From the NCBI RefSeq assembly GCF_007273535.1, contig NZ_RIBP01000004.1, positions 2,208,001-2,272,000 of the forward strand: a stretch of 64,000 nucleotides of DNA. The letters are read 5' to 3'. The notes beneath the pieces are model-generated. The model had not been told where the DNA came from. It ran no database searches and was given only the letters and a program-made list of their open reading frames with translations. A program made the translations under genes and the position numbers. Source of the stretch: Niallia circulans. GTDB lineage: Bacteria; Bacillota; Bacilli; Bacillales; Cytobacillaceae. Position 1 is the first letter of the stretch, and every line of letters begins with the position of its first letter. This document shows positions 49,230-59,275 of this stretch, one piece after another.

Positions 49230-50191
49230 CAGAAGATTTGAAGACAATGAATGTAAAATTAAATGGCCCAGAAGAGGCAGTAGCTTTGCTTGGAAACGGG
49301 GACCGCAATCTGGAAATTTTAGAAAAAGAGCTTGATTGCCAAATCGTAACAAGAGGCGAAACTTTGCATGTTTCCTCCACAAATCCAGACAGTATTGAAC
49401 TGGTAGGGGAAATTGTTGAAAAAATTTTGCAGGTGATAAGGAAAGGAATTTCTGTAAGCCAGCGTGATGTCAGCTATGCGATTGAAATGGCCAGAAAAGG
49501 AACCTTGGAGTATTTTGGAGCACTTTATGACGAAGAGATTGCCAAGACAATAAAAGGAAAGTCTATTAGGGTCAAGACAATCGGCCAAAGCGAATATATC
49601 CGGTCCATCAGAAAAAATGATTTAATTTTTGGAATTGGACCAGCAGGAACTGGTAAAACTTATTTAGCTGTTGTAATGGCAGTTAGTGCTTTAAAAAGCG
49701 GAAAGGTAAACAGGATTATCCTGACAAGGCCGGCTGTTGAAGCTGGAGAAAGCCTGGGCTTTTTGCCTGGTGATTTAAAAGAAAAGGTAGATCCTTATCT
49801 TCGCCCGCTATATGATGCCCTTCATGATGTTCTTGGAATGGAGCATACGCAACGTTTGATTGAGAGAAATACGATTGAAATCGCACCACTTGCTTATATG
49901 CGTGGACGAACCTTGGATGATGCTTTTGTTATCCTTGACGAAGCGCAAAACACAACACAAGCACAAATGAAAATGTTTTTAACAAGGCTTGGATACGGAT
50001 CTAAAATGGTGATTACCGGTGACAGAACACAAATAGACCTACCTAAAGGTGTTAAGTCTGGGCTAGTTGCAGCAGAGCATATCCTTAAAAATGTTTCTGG
50101 TATTTCCTTCAGCTACTTATCGGAAACGGATGTTGTAAGGCACCCACTAGTAGGGAAAATTATAAAAGCATATGACGTGATTGAAAGCTGA
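49226..50191 (+). CDS. phoH: PhoH-like ATPase
   Basis: 321 aa. P-loop ATPase of the PhoH family: Walker A GPAGTGKTYLA, Walker B FVILDEAQNTT, plus TRPAVEAGESLGFLPGDLKEKVDPYLRPLYDAL. An N-terminal KH-like segment (residues about 10-75) suggests RNA binding. Overlaps the yqfD stop by 4 nt. Its usual neighbour pgpH/ybeY suggests a link to RNA metabolism. A terminator follows. Confidence 0.95.
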   Translation: MTEDLKTMNVKLNGPEEAVALLGNGDRNLEILEKELDCQIVTRGETLHVSSTNPDSIELVGEIVEKILQVIRKGISVSQRDVSYAIEMARKGTLEYFGALYDEEIAKTIKGKSIRVKTIGQSEYIRSIRKNDLIFGIGPAGTGKTYLAVVMAVSALKSGKVNRIILTRPAVEAGESLGFLPGDLKEKVDPYLRPLYDALHDVLGMEHTQRLIERNTIEIAPLAYMRGRTLDDAFVILDEAQNTTQAQMKMFLTRLGYGSKMVITGDRTQIDLPKGVKSGLVAAEHILKNVSGISFSYLSETDVVRHPLVGKIIKAYDVIES

Positions 50192-50197
50192 TAAAAA

Positions 50198-50245
50198 GGG
50201 GCAAACCATCTTAAATTGATAAGCATGGTTTGTCTTTTTCTTTTT
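50198..50245 (+). terminator. Terminator after phoH
   Basis: GCAAACCAT / ATGGTTTGT (one G-U pair) followed by CTTTTTCTTTTTTT, about 10 nt after the phoH stop. Confidence 0.85.
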
Positions 50246-50475
50246 TTGTGTGAAGTTTGTTTCAGCTAAATTGAGGTCAGAATGGTAAATAGCTCAATTT
50301 TTGTTGAAATTGGGCCCTATTTGCCTGTTTGAATTGGAATAGTAGAGCTCATATCGAGAAAAAAGGTGAAAACATCACGAAAAACTGATATTATTTTACA
50401 TAAATATCAATCTTTTGAGTTTTGGGAAATTTATACATAAAGGATAGTGCTCTTGTTTATAGATAGGAGGTTACA

Positions 50476-52629
50476 ATGGAATTTCTTCAAAATATCATCC
50501 AAAATAAGAACCGATACTTAAATAAAACAGCGGTTCGAATTTTGCTGTTTCTGTTTATTGGGGCAATTTTATTTTTCTCTATGTACAGCAATGTTAAACC
50601 AGAAAAGCTTAATGTTGATGTATTTACCGTTGCAAATGAGACAATCCGTTCACCGTTAACAGTTGAAGATACGGAAAGCACGGAAAAGAAAAAAGAAGAA
50701 AACAAAAATCAAGTCCAAGATGTGTACGTAGTTAATAAAGAAATAGCTCAAAATCGTGTAGATTTAATCACCTCTATTTTCGATTCTGTGACAGAGGTTA
50801 ACAATGAAGCAGAGAAACCGACAGAAGCTGATGGAGCAGACAGTAAATCATCTTCTGCAACGAAAATTACACCTGATAAAAAGCTGTCTCTGCTTAAAGA
50901 AAGACTAACAGCCAACGTTACAAATGAAATTATGGATAGCACATTAAAAGAATTGCTCGCTTCCTCAGAAACGGAGCTTGAAATTGCTGAAGATATAACG
51001 GTAACTGCTATTAATTCTGTAATGAGCAGCAAAATCCCAGCAGATGAAGTAGAAAATGCGAAGAAACGAGTCGAGGATGAATTAAGAAACAGCAGCGGCA
51101 TTAACAGTGATATAAAAAGCTCTATCATCGACCTAGGACGATTTGCTATCATCCAAAATGAATTCTATGATCCGACAGGCACTGAGGAGCTCAGGCAGCA
51201 AGCTGTCGATAGTGTGGAGCCTGTAAAAATCCTTCAAGGACAAATTATTGTGGAGGAAGGTCAGCTTATCAGCAGGGAAGTATACCGCCAGCTTGGATTA
51301 GTCGGGCTGTTAGATACAGATCATACGAGTAAGCCCTTTATCGGTCTTGGATTAATTGTCTTGTCTATTGTTTGCTTATTTTATTTTTATATTACAGCAT
51401 ACGAACGTGGTAACAAGCGAAATAAAGGCACTGCTATGATGTTTTCCATTATTTTTATTATTTCTATTCTTATTATGAAAGCCCTCAGTCTGTTTCAGCA
51501 AGAGGATATTATTGAAGTTGGATACTTTTTTCCTGCAGCGATGGCAGCGATGCTAATAAAAATCCTGATCGAAGAAAAGCTGGCGATTTTTGTCACTATC
51601 GCCCTTTCTGTTAGTGGGATGATTATGTTTAATGAAGGCACTGCAGGAGCATTTCATGTCGGAATGGGAATATATATATTAGCAGGAGGAATTGCTGGCG
51701 TCCTTTTCTTGAAAAAGCATAATCAGCGCTCCAGTATTTTGCAAGCCGGACTGCTTGTTTCATTAATTAATATAATTACCATTTTAGGCATGCTTTACAT
51801 GCAAAATGGCCAATTGGAAGCAACGGAATATGGATTTTATCTGTTAAGTGCGATTCTTTCGGGGATTGTGTCAGCTGTTTTGACAATTGGGATATTGCCT
51901 TTCTTTGAGACCGGCTTTAATATACTGTCAACGATGAAGCTAATCGAGCTTTCTAATCCGAATCATCCATTATTACGAAAAATATTGACAGAAGCCCCGG
52001 GAACTTATCATCATAGTGTTATGGTTGCAAACCTTGCCGAAGCGGCTTGTGAAGCAATTGGTGCCAATGGTTTACTAGCCAGGGTTGGATGTTATTATCA
52101 TGATATTGGAAAAACGAAAAGGCCGCAGTTTTTTATTGAAAATCAGCTGAATATGGGTAACCCTCATGATCGTCTTCCTCCGCAGGCAAGTAAGAATATT
52201 ATTATTGCACATGCGACAGACGGGGCACAGCTGTTAAAAAGCAGTAAAATGCCGAAAGAGCTTATTGACATTGCTGAGCAGCATCATGGCACATCCTTGC
52301 TGAAGTTTTTCTATTATAAGGCAAAGGAAAAAAATCCAGATGTAGCGGAAAGTGAATTCCGGTACCCAGGACCGAAAGCGCAATCTCGTGAGGCTGCTAT
52401 CATTGGAATCGCCGATAGTGTGGAAGCAGCAGTTAGGAGTCTTAGTTCACCTACACCAGACCAAATCGAAGCACTTATTAAAAACATCATTGCAGATCGC
52501 CTTCAGGATGGACAGCTTGATGATTGTGACCTCACATTAAAGGAATTGGATCAAGTAAGAAATACACTTTGTGAAACACTAAAAGGGATATTTCATTCAA
52601 GAATTGAATACCCTGATATGAAGAAGTAA
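50476..52629 (+). CDS. pgpH: PgpH, 7TM-HD cyclic di-AMP phosphodiesterase
   Basis: 717 aa, ATG after GATAGGAGGTTAC. One N-terminal membrane helix, an extracellular 7TM-HDED domain (about residues 45-285), seven membrane helices (about 285-470), then a cytosolic HD domain (EAPGTYHHSVMVANLAEAA, CYYHDIGKTKRPQFF, IAEQHHGT). Homologues hydrolyse c-di-AMP to pApA. Full length. Transcribed after a terminator, so from its own promoter. Confidence 0.95.
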   Translation: MEFLQNIIQNKNRYLNKTAVRILLFLFIGAILFFSMYSNVKPEKLNVDVFTVANETIRSPLTVEDTESTEKKKEENKNQVQDVYVVNKEIAQNRVDLITSIFDSVTEVNNEAEKPTEADGADSKSSSATKITPDKKLSLLKERLTANVTNEIMDSTLKELLASSETELEIAEDITVTAINSVMSSKIPADEVENAKKRVEDELRNSSGINSDIKSSIIDLGRFAIIQNEFYDPTGTEELRQQAVDSVEPVKILQGQIIVEEGQLISREVYRQLGLVGLLDTDHTSKPFIGLGLIVLSIVCLFYFYITAYERGNKRNKGTAMMFSIIFIISILIMKALSLFQQEDIIEVGYFFPAAMAAMLIKILIEEKLAIFVTIALSVSGMIMFNEGTAGAFHVGMGIYILAGGIAGVLFLKKHNQRSSILQAGLLVSLINIITILGMLYMQNGQLEATEYGFYLLSAILSGIVSAVLTIGILPFFETGFNILSTMKLIELSNPNHPLLRKILTEAPGTYHHSVMVANLAEAACEAIGANGLLARVGCYYHDIGKTKRPQFFIENQLNMGNPHDRLPPQASKNIIIAHATDGAQLLKSSKMPKELIDIAEQHHGTSLLKFFYYKAKEKNPDVAESEFRYPGPKAQSREAAIIGIADSVEAAVRSLSSPTPDQIEALIKNIIADRLQDGQLDDCDLTLKELDQVRNTLCETLKGIFHSRIEYPDMKK

Positions 52630-52642
52630 AGGATGAATGGAA

Positions 52643-53113
52643 ATGAATTTAGAAATAGATTTTATTGATGAAACAGAAAAAGTGGAGGAAGCTGATCAGG
52701 CAAAAGTCGAGGAATTACTTATATTAGCTGCCCAGAATCAAAAATTGTCTGGCGATATCGAGCTTTCGGTCACATTTGTTGATAATGCCCGCATACAGGA
52801 GATCAATAAAGAGTACCGCAATAAAGATCAAGCAACAGATGTTATTTCCTTTGCAATGGAGGAGCTTGGAGAAGGGGAAACAGCGCTGATTGGCGCAGAT
52901 ATGCCTCGGGTGCTTGGAGATATCATTATATCGATTGATAGAGCAAAAGAGCAGGCGGAGGAATATGGTCACAGCTATATGCGCGAGCTTGGCTTTTTAG
53001 CAGTCCATGGTTTTCTGCACTTGCTAGGTTACGACCATCTAACAAAAGAGGATGAGGAAGTTATGTTTACTCTACAAAAGGAAATTCTTGATGAATTCGG
53101 ATTACAAAGATAA
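52643..53113 (+). CDS. ybeY: Endoribonuclease YbeY (rRNA maturation factor)
   Basis: 156 aa. Zinc site HGFLHLLGYDH (H3xH5xH) at about residues 120-130. LSVTFVDNARIQEINKEYRNKDQATDVISFAMEE and PRVLGDIIISIDRAKEQAEEYGHS are conserved. ATG 52643 is preferred: AAAGGATG lies 8 nt upstream, while ATG 52637 is too close to it. Overlaps dgkA by 23 nt. Confidence 0.95.
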   Translation: MNLEIDFIDETEKVEEADQAKVEELLILAAQNQKLSGDIELSVTFVDNARIQEINKEYRNKDQATDVISFAMEELGEGETALIGADMPRVLGDIIISIDRAKEQAEEYGHSYMRELGFLAVHGFLHLLGYDHLTKEDEEVMFTLQKEILDEFGLQR

Positions 53114-53486
53114 ACGAATTCAGAAGAATAGTCAGCTGTCGTCCTTTCGCCTTGCCTTTTTAGGTATCTGTTCTGCTGTTAAGAAAGAAAGGAACTTGCG
53201 GATTCATTTTTGTTTGATGGCCATTGTTGTCATTTTAGGCTATGTTTGCCATATTTCCTTACATGAATGGATGTTTATTCTTATCGCTATTGGCCTTGTT
53301 ATCAGTATGGAATTAATGAATACGGCACTTGAGCGAGTTGTGGATCTTGTAACAGAGGAATATCACCCATTGGCAAAACAAGCAAAGGACATTGCTGCAG
53401 GGGCTGTTTTGTTCGCTGCCATCATTGCCCTATTAATAGGTATTATTATTATTTTGCCAAAATTATTGGATCTATATTTTTATTAG
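53091..53486 (+). CDS. dgkA: Undecaprenol / diacylglycerol kinase
   Basis: 131 aa. Three membrane helices and the DAGK signature ELMNTALERVVDLVTEEYHPLAKQAKDIAAGAVL. It phosphorylates undecaprenol to recycle the cell-wall lipid carrier. ATG 53091 lies inside the end of ybeY, with AAAAGGAAATTC upstream; a longer frame from 53052 has no ribosome binding site. Its stop codon abuts the terminal repeat of an inserted element, which separates it from cdd. Confidence 0.93.
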   Translation: MNSDYKDKRIQKNSQLSSFRLAFLGICSAVKKERNLRIHFCLMAIVVILGYVCHISLHEWMFILIAIGLVISMELMNTALERVVDLVTEEYHPLAKQAKDIAAGAVLFAAIIALLIGIIIILPKLLDLYFY

Positions 53487-53587
53487 GAGGCTGGGACATA
53501 AGTATGTGACCCAGGGTAAAGACCGAACTACTTAATCAACTATGAAATGCCCCCTGTCAAGTAGACAGTTGAAATAATAAAAAAGAT

Positions 53588-54472
53588 TTAAACAGCTTGA
53601 GCTCTATATTCCATAGGGCTTAAGCCGTTTAATCGCTTTTGATATCTTTCATAATTATAAAAATGAATATACTCCTCTATCGCATGTTCAAGTTCCTCAA
53701 ATGTATTATATTTATGTATATAATACTTCTCACATTTCAGTGTTCCCCAAAAAGATTCCATCGGTCCATTATCAATACACCGACCAACTCTTGACATACT
53801 CTGCGTCATTTTCGCCGCATCTATCCTTTGCTTAAATCCTTTGGAGGTATATTGATACCCACGATCACTATGGATAAGTGGATGTTCCTCCTCTAATAAT
53901 AGTGCAGTTGCTTGGTCTAGCGTCTTAAATACAAGTCTATTATTATTGGAATGTCCTATAACAAAACTTACAATGGAGCCATCATAAAGGTCACGAATCG
54001 CACTTAAATAAGCCTTCCTTGATTGGCCATACTTAAATTCCGTTACATCTGTAACCCATTTTTCATTTGGTTTTTCCGCAGTAAATTCTCGATTTAGTCT
54101 ATTTTCCGCCACCTGTTTAGGAGTAAAGTGTTTATAACGTTTTTTCTTGGTGCGGATAATCGAGCGTAAGCCCGCCACTTTCATTAGTCGATAGATTCTT
54201 TTATGATTAAGTTTCTCTTTAAACTGTCTATTCATGTGAAGCGTCATTTGACGATAACCGAAGGTGCTATCCACTTTTTCATGAAGAATCTTCATTTCTT
54301 TTATGATTTTTTCATTCAGTAAATCCTGGGAAGTAGGGAGACGATTCAGCCATTTATAATAGGCGGATCGTGCTATTTTGACTATTTCACAAAGTAAAGA
54401 AATACTTATGTTTTCTTCCCTGTGAAGCTCCTGGATAGCGATATATTTATCCTCGAATCGGATAGGCTTTAT
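53588..54472 (-). CDS. IS3-family transposase OrfB (DDE integrase domain)
   Basis: About 294 codons, read in the -1 frame relative to OrfA from the frameshift site at 54472-54475. An internal ATG (54295) exists but lies inside the HTH_21 region. The catalytic triad is visible: WVTDVTEF (D), IHSDRGYQYTS (D) and NGPMESFWGTLKCE (E). Upstream residues FEDKYIAIQELH and ARSAYYKWLN are the typical IS150-group OrfB start. It ends 45 bp from the left IS end. It is normally made as the OrfAB fusion, the active transposase. Confidence 0.88.
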   Translation of the reverse strand: MKPIRFEDKYIAIQELHREENISISLLCEIVKIARSAYYKWLNRLPTSQDLLNEKIIKEMKILHEKVDSTFGYRQMTLHMNRQFKEKLNHKRIYRLMKVAGLRSIIRTKKKRYKHFTPKQVAENRLNREFTAEKPNEKWVTDVTEFKYGQSRKAYLSAIRDLYDGSIVSFVIGHSNNNRLVFKTLDQATALLLEEEHPLIHSDRGYQYTSKGFKQRIDAAKMTQSMSRVGRCIDNGPMESFWGTLKCEKYYIHKYNTFEELEHAIEEYIHFYNYERYQKRLNGLSPMEYRAQAV

Positions 54473-55146
54473 TTTCTCCTCCTTTCTATCTCCTCCAACT
54501 TTTTTAAATACAAATTCTCCGCACGTAACCGTTCATTTTCTTTTTCTAGCTTTTTCATTTGAAGCTTGAATTTTTCTTCTGGAGTTAGCTTTGATTCCTC
54601 TTTCCTTTTACCACGTCTATCTTTCAACGCTTCTTCTCCGCCATCTTCATACTTCTTTACCCAGTGATAAACTTGTTGATAAGAAACTTGATACGTATCC
54701 GCTGCTTCTTGATAATTTTTTCCGTTCCCCAAGCAATCAAGTACAATATGTAATCGTTCTTCCCAAGTTAGTTTGCTTTCATTAGTCATAGAGCCCGTCC
54801 TTTCTTGTGACGCATCTTTTAATTCACTATGACTATTATACTTCCTAATCCAACTTCTGAGGACAGAGGGATGGGATATTTCATACATTCTAGAAACCTC
54901 ACGAATCGAAGAACCACCGGACAAATACTCTTTTATGGCGGATAACTTTAGTTCTTCCGAATATTTTTTCCATGCGGAAGACTCCTTTAATCCTTCTAAG
55001 CCAAAGGTATCAAACTTATATTTCCATTCCAAAACGGTGGCATGATGTACTTTATAAATGGATGCCACTTTAAGTGAAGAAAGTGATTCATCAAACGCCT
55101 TCACTATTTCATATTTTTCTTCTGCAGAGTAAAACTTTCGAGACAT
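54469..55146 (-). CDS. IS3-family transposase OrfA (helix-turn-helix)
   Basis: 225 aa, ATG behind AGGGGAGTATTT. It has several helix-turn-helix units, here SLKVASIYKVHHATVLEWKYKF, SIREVSRMYEISHPSVLRSWIRKY and NYQEAADTYQVSYQQVYHWVKKYEDGG. A leucine-zipper tail (KLQMKKLEKENERLRAENLYLKKLEE) follows. It ends AGG AGA AAA TAA, where the run of four A allows a -1 slip into OrfB. An AGGAGG-like stimulator lies just upstream. It binds the IS ends. Confidence 0.88.
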   Translation of the reverse strand: MSRKFYSAEEKYEIVKAFDESLSSLKVASIYKVHHATVLEWKYKFDTFGLEGLKESSAWKKYSEELKLSAIKEYLSGGSSIREVSRMYEISHPSVLRSWIRKYNSHSELKDASQERTGSMTNESKLTWEERLHIVLDCLGNGKNYQEAADTYQVSYQQVYHWVKKYEDGGEEALKDRRGKRKEESKLTPEEKFKLQMKKLEKENERLRAENLYLKKLEEIERRRK

Positions 55147-55583
55147 AAAAAATACTCCCCTATAGTATCCAGATTTTATTTTTTAACCTGTCTACCTATA
55201 GGGGAGCTTATCACTATTGATTAAATGGTTCGGTTTTTTTGTTAGCTTTAATAAAATAATTAGAATTCTTAGTGTAGCGCAATGAAACGAACTAATTTTA
55301 ACTCCCTATTCCATTTAGTCACTGCCTTCATTTTTTAAATTTAATTGTAATTTTACTATTTGTGTTTAGGAAGGTTATCTTTAGTTTTGTCCCAGCCTCG
55401 TTTTTACTTTTTACTAAGATAAGACAGTATAGCTAATTAACTTTCATCAGGAAAGAAGTTAGTATATAATTTTTATAGATGCAGTTTAAGCTTACATAAT
55501 GCATTGGCAGAGAAAAAGGAAACTGCTGATTTGAAAACGTTCTAATCTTTTTATAAAATAATGAACAACACGCCTTGCCTTAA

Positions 55584-56943
<1,360 letters not shown>

Positions 56944-57084
56944 TAGTCATTAAACCTGGTTCTAAAATTATGCGGGAATAAATTAGCAATATTTTCGTCT
57001 CATGTTTTTACCAAAGACAGGCTATGATAAGGTCAAGGTATTAATTAAGCTAGTATTAAAATCAAAAAAAGGTGGGGGTTTATC

Positions 57085-57228
57085 ATGTTAGACTATACCT
57101 GGAAGGTTTTTTCGCAGACAGGTAACATAGACACTTATCTACTTTTTAAGGAAATAGAAAAGGCTAACCATGAAATACCGAATACTCAGAATGAAGAGCT
57201 AGCAGATATTGATTATCCCATCTCATAG
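57085..57228 (+). CDS. yqzL: YqzL family small protein
   Basis: 47 aa, ATG after AAAAGGTGGGGG. MLDYTWKVFSQTGNIDTYLLF is the conserved YqzL N-terminus, followed by an acidic C-terminal half ending DIDYPIS. In B. subtilis it lies at the same place between era and recO. Function unknown. Too short for many gene finders. Confidence 0.9.
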   Translation: MLDYTWKVFSQTGNIDTYLLFKEIEKANHEIPNTQNEELADIDYPIS

Positions 57229-57259
57229 TCCTGTCCCATAGATAGGGATGGTGAGGGTG

Positions 57260-58054
57260 ATGCAAGAAAAATGTGAAGGCATCGTCATTAGAACAACAGA
57301 TTATGGAGAGACAAACAAGATTACAACATTATATACCCGCGAATGGGGCAAGGTTGGTGTAATGGCAAGGGGAGCAAAGAAGACAAACAGCAGGCTTTCT
57401 GCTGTTACCCAGCCTTTTACATATGCTTATTATTTAGTACAGCGCTCAAGCGGGCTTGGTCTTATGCAGCAAGGTGAGATGATAACAGGCTTCCGAGCAA
57501 TTAAAGAGGATATTATGCTGACAGCTTATGCGAGTTATGTTGCTGAACTGACAGATCGATGTACAGAGGATAAAAAGCCAAACCCTTTTCATTTTGAATT
57601 GCTGCACCAAACAATGAATTACATGAATGAAGGCTATGATGCACAAATATTGACAAACATTTATGAAATGAAAATGCTCAATGTGCTTGGCATGTATCCT
57701 GTTTTGGATAAATGCACAATCTGCGGTGCTACTGACGGGCAGTTTTCCTTTTCCATTCGAGAGGGTGGCCTTATATGTCATCGTTGCTTAGAGCATGATC
57801 CGTACCATTATAAAATGTCCCAGGCAGCTGTTAAGCTGCTGCGGATTTTTTATTATTTTGATTTAAGTAGACTTGGTAACATCTCTGTCAAGGAAGCTAC
57901 AAAGGAAGAGTTGAATACCATTATTTCAGCTTATTATGATGAATATTCAGGCTTATACTTGAAATCAAAAAAATTCCTGCAATCAATGAAAAATTTTGGC
58001 AATGACTTTATGAAAAATAGCCCAAATATTAATAAGAACAAAGACGAAGGTTGA
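57260..58054 (+). CDS. recO: DNA repair protein RecO
   Basis: 264 aa. N-terminal OB fold ([38 protein letters not shown]), helical middle, and a zinc-binding site with CTIC and CHRC. It loads RecA and anneals single-stranded DNA in the RecFOR pathway. ATG 57260 gives the conserved start MQEKCEGIV; upstream in-frame starts (57248, GTG 57257) cannot be excluded because GTGAGGGTG lies close. Confidence 0.93.
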   Translation: MQEKCEGIVIRTTDYGETNKITTLYTREWGKVGVMARGAKKTNSRLSAVTQPFTYAYYLVQRSSGLGLMQQGEMITGFRAIKEDIMLTAYASYVAELTDRCTEDKKPNPFHFELLHQTMNYMNEGYDAQILTNIYEMKMLNVLGMYPVLDKCTICGATDGQFSFSIREGGLICHRCLEHDPYHYKMSQAAVKLLRIFYYFDLSRLGNISVKEATKEELNTIISAYYDEYSGLYLKSKKFLQSMKNFGNDFMKNSPNINKNKDEG

Positions 58055-58084
58055 CAATTGAAATTATTTTCGTTAATATTTTTT

Positions 58085-58303
58085 GTAAATAAACAGTTGC
58101 GTTGAAAAGAAAGTAGTACTTAAACAACTCTTGATCCAGCGAGCCTAGGATAGTGAAAGCTAGGTGCAAGAGCTTTAAGGAAGGCGTTCGTGGAGCAACA
58201 CTCACATGAAAGTGGCTGCAATATGTTTGCAGCAAATAGGGTGGAACCGCGGGTTAACTCTCGTCCCTATGTCAATCATTGGCATAGGGGCGGGAGTTTT
58301 TGC
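58085..58303 (+). promoter_or_regulatory. Glycyl T-box leader of glyQS
   Basis: The T-box core AGGGTGGAACCGCGG (58238-58252) is followed by a terminator hairpin CCCTATG / CATAGGGG (58264-58290) and GAGTTTTT. Upstream, 58110-58200 forms a stem I-like helix with GCTAGG/CCTAG pairing. Uncharged tRNA-Gly pairing with the T-box bulge would favour the antiterminator and raise glyQ-glyS expression. The exact specifier codon was not assigned. Confidence 0.93.
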
Positions 58304-58391
58304 TGTGTAAAAACAGCAAAAATATATGTTGTACATAATTTCTTTCGCTTCTATCTATTGAGAAAAAAACTATTTGGAGGCTAGAGCTGAC

Positions 58392-59270
58392 ATGAATATT
58401 CAAAACATGATATTAACACTGCAAAAGCATTGGTCAGATTATGGTTGTATTTTAATGCAGGCATATGACGTAGAAAAAGGGGCTGGAACAATGAGCCCGT
58501 ATACTTTCTTAAGAGCAATCGGACCTGAGCCTTGGAATGTGGCTTATGTTGAGCCATCCAGAAGACCTGCTGATGGACGTTACGGGGAGAACCCAAACCG
58601 TTTGTATCAGCATCACCAATTTCAGGTTATCATGAAGCCATCACCAGATAATATTCAAGAAATGTATTTGGACTCTCTTAAAGCACTGGGTATTAACCCA
58701 CTCGAGCATGATATTCGTTTTGTTGAGGATAACTGGGAAAACCCATCATTAGGATGTGCTGGTTTAGGCTGGGAAGTTTGGCTTGATGGAATGGAAATCA
58801 CTCAATTCACATACTTCCAGCAAGTTGGCGGTTTAGAGTGTAAGCCTGTTTCTGTTGAAATCACATATGGTATTGAAAGATTAGCTTCTTATATTCAAGA
58901 TAAAGAGAATGTATTTGATTTAGAGTGGACAGACGGCTTTACAATCAGAGACATCTTCTACCAACCAGAATTTGAGCATAGTAAATATACATTTGAAACA
59001 TCTGATGTGGATATGCTTTTCCATTTGTTCAGTGTATACGAAAAAGAAGCGCATCGCCAAATGGATGAAGGACTTGTGCATCCGGCATATGACTATGTAT
59101 TAAAATGCTCTCATGTATTCAACCTTCTTGACGCAAGAGGTGCCATTTCTGTTACAGAGCGCACAGGCTATATTGGAAGATGCCGAACGCTTGCGCGCAA
59201 AGTTGCTAAAACATTTTATGAAGAGCGTGAGAAATTAGGATTCCCTATTTTAAAAGGCAAGGAGGTTTGA
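58392..59270 (+). CDS. glyQ: Glycyl-tRNA synthetase alpha subunit
   Basis: 292 aa. [30 protein letters not shown] and [31 protein letters not shown] are class II catalytic blocks of the bacterial alpha2beta2 Gly[19 protein letters not shown] and [11 protein letters not shown] complete the active site. ATG 58392 is chosen; an in-frame TTG at 58374 precedes the GGAGG. Controlled by the T-box upstream. Confidence 0.97.
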   Translation: MNIQNMILTLQKHWSDYGCILMQAYDVEKGAGTMSPYTFLRAIGPEPWNVAYVEPSRRPADGRYGENPNRLYQHHQFQVIMKPSPDNIQEMYLDSLKALGINPLEHDIRFVEDNWENPSLGCAGLGWEVWLDGMEITQFTYFQQVGGLECKPVSVEITYGIERLASYIQDKENVFDLEWTDGFTIRDIFYQPEFEHSKYTFETSDVDMLFHLFSVYEKEAHRQMDEGLVHPAYDYVLKCSHVFNLLDARGAISVTERTGYIGRCRTLARKVAKTFYEEREKLGFPILKGKEV

Positions 59271-59275
59271 TTAGC

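Larger units (their letters stand above)
53543..55213 (-). mobile_element. IS3-family insertion sequence (IS150-like group), about 1671 bp
   Basis: The terminal inverted repeats run TGA...GCCCCC...GTAGACAG on the left (53543-53568) and, read on the other strand, TGA...GCTCCCC...GTAGACAG on the right (55213-55188), with similarity continuing inward. CTA lies directly outside both ends (53540-53542 and 55214-55216): a 3-bp target duplication as in IS3-family elements. It encodes OrfA and OrfB joined by a likely -1 frameshift. Both ORFs are complete, so it may still be active. It sits exactly in the loop of a hairpin. Confidence 0.88.
53487..55399. repeat. Terminal-repeat element (MITE-like) carrying a nested IS
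   Basis: GAGGCTGGGACATAA (53487-53501) directly follows the dgkA stop, and TTTTGTCCCAGCCTC (55385-55399) is its inverted copy (14 of 15). Without the IS inside, the unit would be about 240 bp with no coding capacity. It has an inner inverted repeat CCGAACTACTTAATCAA / TTGATTAAATGGTTCGG, then a T-run, which would have formed a terminator-like hairpin. Such GAGGCTGGGACA ends resemble those of small Firmicutes mobile repeats. No flanking duplication is visible. Confidence 0.65.

Noticed and set aside
53588..54295. OrfB of the IS starting at the internal ATG 54295
   Set aside because: Coding similarity extends about 59 codons further upstream to the OrfA stop, so the ATG is internal to the frameshifted product.
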